A stretch of 36,023 nucleotides of DNA from an uncultured Clostridia bacterium (lineage in GTDB: Bacteria; Bacillota; Clostridia; Lachnospirales; Lachnospiraceae): the NCBI GenBank assembly GCA_946401715.1, contig CAMIVF010000004.1:1-36023 (forward strand), given 5' to 3'. This document shows, piece by piece, positions 31,251-36,023 of this stretch. The first letter of the stretch is position 1, and each line of letters begins with the position of its first letter. The notes below the pieces were generated by a model, which was not told the origin of the DNA, ran no database searches, and was given only the letters and a program-made list of their open reading frames with translations. Position numbers and translations under genes: made by a program.

Positions 31251-33497
31251 TCAGTTCTCCAGCTTCATGGTCAGGCCGATCCTCCTGCGCTCAGGATCGA
31301 CCGTGAGCACCTTTACTTCCACAATATCCCCCACGGAAACCACATCAAGCGGATGTTTTACAAACTGCGTCGCGCTCATCTGGGAGACATGCACCAGTCC
31401 GTCCTGATGCACGCCGATATCAACAAATGCGCCAAAGTCAATGACATTCCGCACGGTTCCTTTCAGGATCATGCCCGGTTTCAGGTCCTCCATGTGAAGG
31501 ACATCTGACCGCAGGATCGGCCGGGGCATGTCACTGCGCGGATCCCGCCCCGGTTTTTCCAGCTCCCTGGCGATATCGATAAGTGTCTCCGTTCCTGTTC
31601 CCAGCTCTTTCGCCAGACGTTCCGCCTGGGCGCGGTCTTTCAGCCGCGCGCTCAGTCCCGTGATCTTCGCGTCCCTGACATCTGACAGGCTGTATCCTGC
31701 CAGATCGAGCAGCTTTGAGGCAGTCTCGTAGGATTCCGGGTGCACGCCCGTCATATCAAGCACATGTTTCCCACCACGGATCCGCAGAAATCCCGCGCAC
31801 TGCTGATAAGCCTTCGGCCCCAGTCCTGCCACCTTCAGAAGCTGTCTCCTGCTGGTAAATGCGCCGTTTTCATCTCTCCATGCCACAATCGAGCGCGCGG
31901 TTTTCTTTGTGATGCCGGAAACATATTCCAGCAGAGAATAAGAGGCTGTATTCAGGTCAACGCCGACCTGGTTGACGCATGTCTCGACAACGCTGCCCAG
32001 CTTCAGATCCAGCTTTTTCTGATCGCAGTCATGCTGGTACTGGCCTACCCCGATGGACTTTGGATCGATCTTGACCAGCTCAGACAAAGGATCCTGCAGA
32101 CGGCGCGCGATCGACGCAGCGCTTCTGGTCCCCACATCATATTCCGGGAATTCCTCGGACCCGAGCTTGCTGGCCGAGTAGACAGACGCACCGGCTTCGT
32201 TGACGATCACATACCCAAGCTTCGGCAGTGCGCCTGGATCTTCTGCGGAAGAAGCAGCGCTTCCCGCAGCCTGACGCCTTGCCCTGTCTGCATTCACCTG
32301 TGCTACGATCTGTGCGATCACCTGCTCGGACTCACGCGATGCCGTACCGTTTCCGCAGGAGATCAGCGTGACATGATCCTTCTCCACCAGATGCCGGATC
32401 GTCCTCTTTGCGTCCTCGATCTTCGCCGGAGTGGTCGGCGCTGTCGGATAGACCACCGTTTTATCAAGAACCTTTCCTGTGCTGTCCACGACCGCGATCT
32501 TGCAGCCTGTGCGAAATGCCGGATCCCAGCCCAGAACCACCTGTCCTGTGATTGGCGGCTGCATCAGCAGCTGGCGCAGATTCTTCCCGAATACGTCAAT
32601 CGCCCCGTCCTCTGCCCGTTCGGTCAGCGCACTCCTGAACTCACGCTCGATAGCAGGCGCGATCAGCCTCCGGTAAGCGTCTGCGCAGGTTTCTCGCAGA
32701 ACCTGCACGGTGTTGAAGCTGTCCGGGTGATCCAGTGAGAGTACCATCTTCTCAACCAGGCGGATCAGCTCATTTTCATCGACCTTGATCGATACGGCAA
32801 GAACCTTTTCCTTTTCACCGCGGTTCAACGCAAGAATCCTGTGTCCCGGAATCCGCTTTGCCGCTTCCTCAAAATGGAAATACTGTGCGTAGACCGATTC
32901 CGGCTGTTCCATCCCCTTCTTTACTTCGGACACAATCACACCGGTTTCAAAGGTCCTTCTCCGGACTGCGGAGCGGATGTCCGCCCGCTCGGAGATGATC
33001 TCCGCAATGATATCCTCAGCCCCCTGGAGTGCTGCCTGGGCGTCCGGGATCTCTTTCCCTGGATCAACGAATGCTTCCGCTCTTTCCACCGCCGGCGTCT
33101 TCATCTTCTGGGACAGAATCTCCTGCGCAAGAGGCTCCAGCCCCCGTTCCTTCGCGATGGTTGCCCTCGTGCGGCGCTTCGGCCGGTAAGGGAGGTACAG
33201 ATCTTCCAACGCAGCCTGCGTTGCGGCCGCCTCAATCTGCTGTTTCAATTCCTCTGTTAGACTTCCCTGTTCCTGAATGGAAGCCAGGATCACGCCGCGC
33301 CTTTCCTCCAGCGCTCTCAGGTAACGGAGACGTTCCTCGAGGCTTCGAAGCTGCTCATCATTCAGAGCACCATGCGCTTCTTTCCGGTATCTGGCGATAA
33401 AAGGGATCGTATTCCCCTCGTCAATCAGGCGGATGACCGCCTCCGCCTGCCAGCTTTTGATTCCCACATCTTCTGCGATTGTCTGTACGATATTCAC
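31251..33497 (-). CDS. tex: Tex-family S1 RNA-binding transcription accessory protein
   Basis: 748 residues, full family length. N-terminal helical Tex domain (WQAEAVIRLIDEGNTIPFIARYRKEAHGALNDEQLR), a YqgF/RNase-H-like domain around GQVVLGWDPAFRTGCKIAVVD, helix-hairpin-helix repeats (LLEYVSGITKKTARSIVAWRDENGAF), and a C-terminal S1 domain (GMILKGTVRNVIDFGAFVDIGVHQDGLVHVSQ). The start is GTG with AAAGGA about nine nt upstream. Binds nucleic acid and the transcription/translation machinery in the cytoplasm. A variable insertion (ARRQAAGSAASSAEDPGAL) interrupts the middle domain. An ordinary housekeeping gene with its own promoter. Confidence 0.97.
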   Translation of the reverse strand: MNIVQTIAEDVGIKSWQAEAVIRLIDEGNTIPFIARYRKEAHGALNDEQLRSLEERLRYLRALEERRGVILASIQEQGSLTEELKQQIEAAATQAALEDLYLPYRPKRRTRATIAKERGLEPLAQEILSQKMKTPAVERAEAFVDPGKEIPDAQAALQGAEDIIAEIISERADIRSAVRRRTFETGVIVSEVKKGMEQPESVYAQYFHFEEAAKRIPGHRILALNRGEKEKVLAVSIKVDENELIRLVEKMVLSLDHPDSFNTVQVLRETCADAYRRLIAPAIEREFRSALTERAEDGAIDVFGKNLRQLLMQPPITGQVVLGWDPAFRTGCKIAVVDSTGKVLDKTVVYPTAPTTPAKIEDAKRTIRHLVEKDHVTLISCGNGTASRESEQVIAQIVAQVNADRARRQAAGSAASSAEDPGALPKLGYVIVNEAGASVYSASKLGSEEFPEYDVGTRSAASIARRLQDPLSELVKIDPKSIGVGQYQHDCDQKKLDLKLGSVVETCVNQVGVDLNTASYSLLEYVSGITKKTARSIVAWRDENGAFTSRRQLLKVAGLGPKAYQQCAGFLRIRGGKHVLDMTGVHPESYETASKLLDLAGYSLSDVRDAKITGLSARLKDRAQAERLAKELGTGTETLIDIARELEKPGRDPRSDMPRPILRSDVLHMEDLKPGMILKGTVRNVIDFGAFVDIGVHQDGLVHVSQMSATQFVKHPLDVVSVGDIVEVKVLTVDPERRRIGLTMKLEN

Positions 33498-33562
33498 GTC
33501 AGTTTTCCTTTCCGGTTCCCGACGTCAGTCTTCAAACGCCCGGATCAAACAGTATCGCCCTT

Positions 33563-33571
33563 ATGATAACA
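33563..33571 (-). promoter_or_regulatory. extended -10 promoter candidate of tex
   Basis: Minus-strand TGTTATCAT (TGnTATnAT form) lies about 65 nt before the GTG start. The -35 region (around TTATTT) is weak. Confidence 0.45.
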
Positions 33572-33613
33572 CAGATTTCTCAACAAATAACCCGCACATA
33601 CTGCTTCATAAAG

Positions 33614-33650
33614 CTAAAAACAGGAACGCTGTCGGCGTTCCTGTTTTTAG
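33614..33650. terminator. bidirectional intrinsic terminator after the HTH regulator gene
   Basis: CTAAAAACAGGAACGC and its exact complement form a 16-bp stem around a TGTCG loop. The arms contain A5 and T5 runs, so the hairpin ends in a U tract when read in either direction. It lies about 30 nt past the stop of the HTH gene and insulates tex. Confidence 0.88.
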
Positions 33651-33681
33651 CCCTGCCTGTCTGTCAGGCCTGTCCCGATCC

Positions 33682-34131
33682 TCAGATCAGTGTCTTCTCT
33701 CCGTTTTTGAACAGCATGTCATTGACCTGGTAAAGATCCATACGATGCAGAATCCCGTACTCAATGACTGCGTCCCTGCGAGAGCGGGCATACAGCATTG
33801 CGTCTTTGTTTCTGCGCAGCAATTCCTGGGTCTCCTTCAGCGAAGCCCCCATCCCGATGCACAGACACAGAAGCCGGTCGCGGGAAGGCGTTCTCCTCCC
33901 GCCAAACAGCTGATGTACATAGACCTCGCTTATACCGGATCTTTTCGCCAGGTTCGCTTTGGTAAGCTGCTTCTCTTCAAAGATACTTCCCAAAAGCGAT
34001 ATAAAATCCGATTCGACAAAACTGCCCTCACCTTTTTCCAGAAAACCTTCCAGCGAATCTGACCTGCTCAACAGTGTTTCCAGGTCACTCGTCTTTCTTC
34101 TGATAAAAGAATGATCCTGTCTTTCCATCAT
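33682..34131 (-). CDS. XRE-like helix-turn-helix regulator
   Basis: 149 residues. After about 40 polar residues comes a Cro/CI-type HTH at about 43-90: LGSIFEEKQLTKANLAKRSGISEVYVHQLFGGRRTPSRDRLLCLCIGM. A helical tail follows (LKETQELLRRNKDAMLYARSRRDAVIEYGI) that may dimerise or bind a partner. GTGGAG lies five to six nt before the ATG. It is divergent from the small Ser/Thr kinase gene; the shared promoter region has two inverted repeats. Regulation of the kinase operon and of itself is inferred. An HTH beside a kinase gene may be its phosphorylation target, but this is not shown. Confidence 0.85.
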   Translation of the reverse strand: MMERQDHSFIRRKTSDLETLLSRSDSLEGFLEKGEGSFVESDFISLLGSIFEEKQLTKANLAKRSGISEVYVHQLFGGRRTPSRDRLLCLCIGMGASLKETQELLRRNKDAMLYARSRRDAVIEYGILHRMDLYQVNDMLFKNGEKTLI

Positions 34132-34160
34132 GTTTTCTCCACTTCAACTGATCATTCAAC

Positions 34161-34179
34161 AGAAACTCTCTTTGTTTCT
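34161..34179. promoter_or_regulatory. inverted repeat at the HTH gene transcription start
   Basis: AGAAAC and GTTTCT with a 7-nt centre, directly downstream of the HTH gene -10 element. This position would suit autorepression or an RNA leader hairpin. Confidence 0.45.
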
Positions 34180-34209
34180 AGTTTAACAAAACACCTGCTC
34201 CAAAAACAA
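34180..34209 (-). promoter_or_regulatory. promoter of the HTH regulator gene
   Basis: Minus-strand TTGTTT and TAAACT with an 18-nt spacer. The -10 is preceded by TGT, giving an extended TGnTAAACT form. Confidence 0.55.
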
Positions 34210-34232
34210 TATGCTGTCTGCATCTTTTTTGC

Positions 34233-34251
34233 TTTGCGAAGTGATCGCAAA
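34233..34251. promoter_or_regulatory. operator-like dyad between the HTH and kinase genes
   Basis: TTTGCGA and TCGCAAA are perfect 7-bp arms around a 5-nt centre, placed midway between the two divergent genes and upstream of the kinase -10. It is a candidate site for the neighbouring HTH protein. Confidence 0.5.
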
Positions 34252-34305
34252 ATTGCCGGATTGCCAAAGTATCATTCCTCGATGGCGGAATTCACCGGTC
34301 TATCG

Positions 34306-34311
34306 TATAAT
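34306..34311 (+). promoter_or_regulatory. -10 element of the kinase gene, probably giving a leaderless mRNA
   Basis: Consensus TATAAT lies exactly six nt before the kinase ATG, so transcription would begin at or next to the start codon. No Shine-Dalgarno exists there. The -35 position (TGGCGG at 17 nt) is poor, suggesting an activator or a weak promoter. Confidence 0.5.
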
Positions 34312-34317
34312 GGCTCT

Positions 34318-35034
34318 ATGAATAACAGCCTTTATGAATACACACAGAGTTATATCAGGGACTGTTTCCTGGAGGAAAAAGTTCTGCGCCGTACCCCGGA
34401 AAGTACGATCAGAAGACTGCGCCACTCAGGCAGCCGGAAGCTTTATGTATGCCGTGAATTTGAAGGAGACGCGGACGCTGTGAGAAAGCTGATCGGTGTA
34501 AGCTGCGCGCATCTTCCGCATGTGTATGAAGCAGCCGGTAAAGACGGACATGTCATTGTTCTGGAGGAATACATCCCCGGAGATAATCTGGCGGACATCT
34601 GCCGGGACTGTACGCTGGAAAGCGAACAAGTGCGCAGGATTGCGCTGGATGTATGCGATGCGCTGTTTGCGCTTCATTCCCAGGGCCTGGTACACCGGGA
34701 CGTGAAACCGGAAAACGTCATTCTGGACGGAGACCGCAGTGTGCTGATCGACTTCAATGCCATCCGGGAAGCCTCGGAAAAAAAGGAACATGACAATGAT
34801 ACCCGGATCCTTGGTACGGTAGGCTATGCGCCGCCTGAACAGTACGGCCTGTCACAGACCGACCGCAGGGCGGACATCTTTGCGCTTGGCATATTGATCA
34901 ATGTCCTTCTCACCGGAAAGCACCCGTCCCTTCAGCTCGCCTCCGGCAGCTGGGGAAGAATCGTCTCCCGCTGTACCATGACCAGCCCGGGAAAGCGGTA
35001 TCAGACAGTACTGGCTGTGCGGGAAGCGCTTTAA
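34318..35034 (+). CDS. small atypical Hanks-type Ser/Thr kinase
   Basis: 238 residues from MNNSLYEYTQSY; the track start is upstream of the promoter and unlikely. The catalytic loop HRDVKPENV (126-134) and a GTVGYAPPEQYG activation segment (166-177) are intact. The metal-binding DFG is DFN (145-147), the usual VAIK lysine is an arginine (YVCREF, R46), and no glycine-rich loop is visible. There is no membrane helix. It is a kinase core only, shorter than PknB. The next gene, 20 nt on, encodes a zinc-ribbon membrane protein. It could be a divergent active kinase of a clostridial subfamily or a pseudokinase. Confidence 0.85.
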   Translation: MNNSLYEYTQSYIRDCFLEEKVLRRTPESTIRRLRHSGSRKLYVCREFEGDADAVRKLIGVSCAHLPHVYEAAGKDGHVIVLEEYIPGDNLADICRDCTLESEQVRRIALDVCDALFALHSQGLVHRDVKPENVILDGDRSVLIDFNAIREASEKKEHDNDTRILGTVGYAPPEQYGLSQTDRRADIFALGILINVLLTGKHPSLQLASGSWGRIVSRCTMTSPGKRYQTVLAVREAL

Positions 35035-35054
35035 GCAAAGAACCGGAGGACGAT

Positions 35055-36023
35055 ATGAACAGTTCAGATAAAAAGAGTACCATAAAATACTGCATTCACT
35101 GCTCTCATGAGCTTCCGGCGGAAGCTTCTTTCTGCCCTTACTGTGAAAAAGAGCAGACAGAAAAAGTTTCTGTGCAGGCACCGCCGAGAAAGCACCGGAC
35201 CATTGCGGCTCTGGTACTTGCTTTGTTTACAGCAGCCCTGATTCTGTTCCTGCTATGGCAGATCCATCAGCCAAAGATATACCAGGGCGGTTCAAAAATC
35301 TCATATCCGCTCGGGAATCAGACTGTGGATGTGATCGCGTCATTCGATCTTACCAGCTGTGAGGACGGACATCTGGCCCCGGAAGCGGCGGACCGGATCG
35401 CCGAAGGGGATCAGGGCTCCATGCCTCTGTGGCTGTGCGTATTCAACAGTTCGGATTCCTCTCTTGCGGAAAAGTTTACTGAGCAGATTGCCAGCTGCAC
35501 AGTCGAAGCTGTACCTGCTGAAGTGCCCGGGAATGCAACTGAGGCAGCCTCTGAGCCGGTTGCTGCGCGTATCTCTGCCTCATCCCCCATGGAGATCTTT
35601 GGTCCGGATCCGATTGACGATGCTTCTATTCCGGCTGTGTGGGAAGCAGATCTGATCTACACGCCGGAGAATGGGACCAATGAACTGAAGTGGACCATCA
35701 CCATGAAGAACAAGGATACCATCCTGCTCTCACAGACCATGACCTGTACGCCGCTGCCTGTGAAAGATCTGCATTACCAGGATGTCCCGCTTGAGACAGT
35801 GGAGGATATCAAGGCTGCCATACATACGGTCAGTGAGGATACCATCCTGAATCTGCATCTTCCGCCTGTCACCTACACCGAACCGCTCGACCTGTCTGAG
35901 CGCTGCGTCAACCTGTACGGTACTTCAGACGGCAGTCAGTCAACCACATTTGCGGCGCAGATCACAGTACACAACCGCGTTCCGGATGTGATATCCCTGT
36001 CTGACATTGCCTTCACCGGGGAC
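35055..36023 (+). CDS. zinc-ribbon, single-TM protein with large outside domain, cut by window edge
   Basis: I translated this directly; it stays open for 323 codons to the window edge, so the ORF track missed it. It starts MNSSDKKSTIKYC with GGAGG five nt upstream. The zinc ribbon CIHC...CPYC uses C13, C16, C27 and C30. A basic stretch (PPRKHR) then a helix at about 48-68 (TIAALVLALFTAALILFLLW) suggest a type II membrane protein with the ribbon inside. The outside part has beta-rich segments, such as TNELKWTITMKNKDTILLSQTM and STTFAAQITVHNRVPD, that I cannot assign to a family. It follows the kinase gene by 20 nt and is a likely partner or substrate. Confidence 0.85.
   Translation, partial: MNSSDKKSTIKYCIHCSHELPAEASFCPYCEKEQTEKVSVQAPPRKHRTIAALVLALFTAALILFLLWQIHQPKIYQGGSKISYPLGNQTVDVIASFDLTSCEDGHLAPEAADRIAEGDQGSMPLWLCVFNSSDSSLAEKFTEQIASCTVEAVPAEVPGNATEAASEPVAARISASSPMEIFGPDPIDDASIPAVWEADLIYTPENGTNELKWTITMKNKDTILLSQTMTCTPLPVKDLHYQDVPLETVEDIKAAIHTVSEDTILNLHLPPVTYTEPLDLSERCVNLYGTSDGSQSTTFAAQITVHNRVPDVISLSDIAFTGD

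Noticed and set aside
35359-35655. 98-codon plus-strand ORF near the right edge
   Set aside because: It is in another frame inside the open zinc-ribbon gene, which has a perfect ribosome site and a coherent product.

Overview
The window reads as chromosomal DNA of a moderately GC-rich Gram-positive anaerobe in Clostridia, most likely a Lachnospiraceae-type gut bacterium. The case rests on family content: a paired NHLM-type peptide exporter, a CACHE-SpoIIE phosphatase, a small Hanks-type kinase with a zinc-ribbon membrane partner, an aldo/keto reductase with a 4Fe-4S tail, many drug/solute exporters, and GGAGG-type ribosome sites. Species cannot be fixed from the sequence alone. I see no rRNA, tRNA, CRISPR array, phage or transposase gene. 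Both window edges cut a gene; these two partial genes are absent from the supplied ORF track because they lack a stop inside the window.

Layout. (1) 1-3357, minus strand: a surface-glycan operon with a sigma-A-like promoter, two half-size EamA/ArnE-ArnF-like transporters, a WecE/RffA aminotransferase and a double-domain GT2 glycosyltransferase running off the left edge. (2) 3469-5262: a TtcA-like tRNA thiolase and a LysR regulator. (3) 5323-10157: an NHLM exporter operon (short membrane adaptor, C39-peptidase ABC transporter, second ABC transporter) with a clear promoter and a leader dyad, but no recognisable precursor peptide or modifying enzyme. (4) 10270-11553, plus strand: a divergently transcribed MFS transporter. 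(5) 11528-25628, minus strand: closely spaced genes that could form one long or several nested operons: YihS-like sugar isomerase, sensor-MscS fusion channel, two-TM potassium channel, acidic secreted protein, MacB/FtsX-like ABC transporter, radical SAM protein, EamA exporter, MATE exporter, multidrug-type ABC transporter, small hydrolase. A TTA-n6-TAA dyad precedes the multidrug ABC gene. (6) 25629-25995: a gene-free gap with a 190-nt long inverted repeat that has nested internal pairing. (7) 25996-27120: aldo/keto reductase with an 11-bp-arm dyad just before its ribosome site. (8) 27246-31228: orphan peptide-type solute-binding lipoprotein followed by a CACHE-HAMP-SpoIIE phosphatase. (9) 31251-33571: tex. 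(10) 33614-36023: an HTH regulator gene with a near-perfect terminator, divergent from a small atypical Ser/Thr kinase and a zinc-ribbon membrane protein running off the right edge; the shared intergenic region holds two inverted repeats.

Themes: most of the window is membrane export and envelope sensing. The strongest candidates for something undescribed are the long structured inverted repeat at 25773-25962, the stripped-down NHLM exporter, the sensor-MscS/K+ channel pair, the orphan binding protein plus CACHE-SpoIIE sensor, and the HTH/atypical kinase/zinc-ribbon set. Start codons were re-chosen from ribosome-site spacing for eight genes where the ORF track start looked too early.
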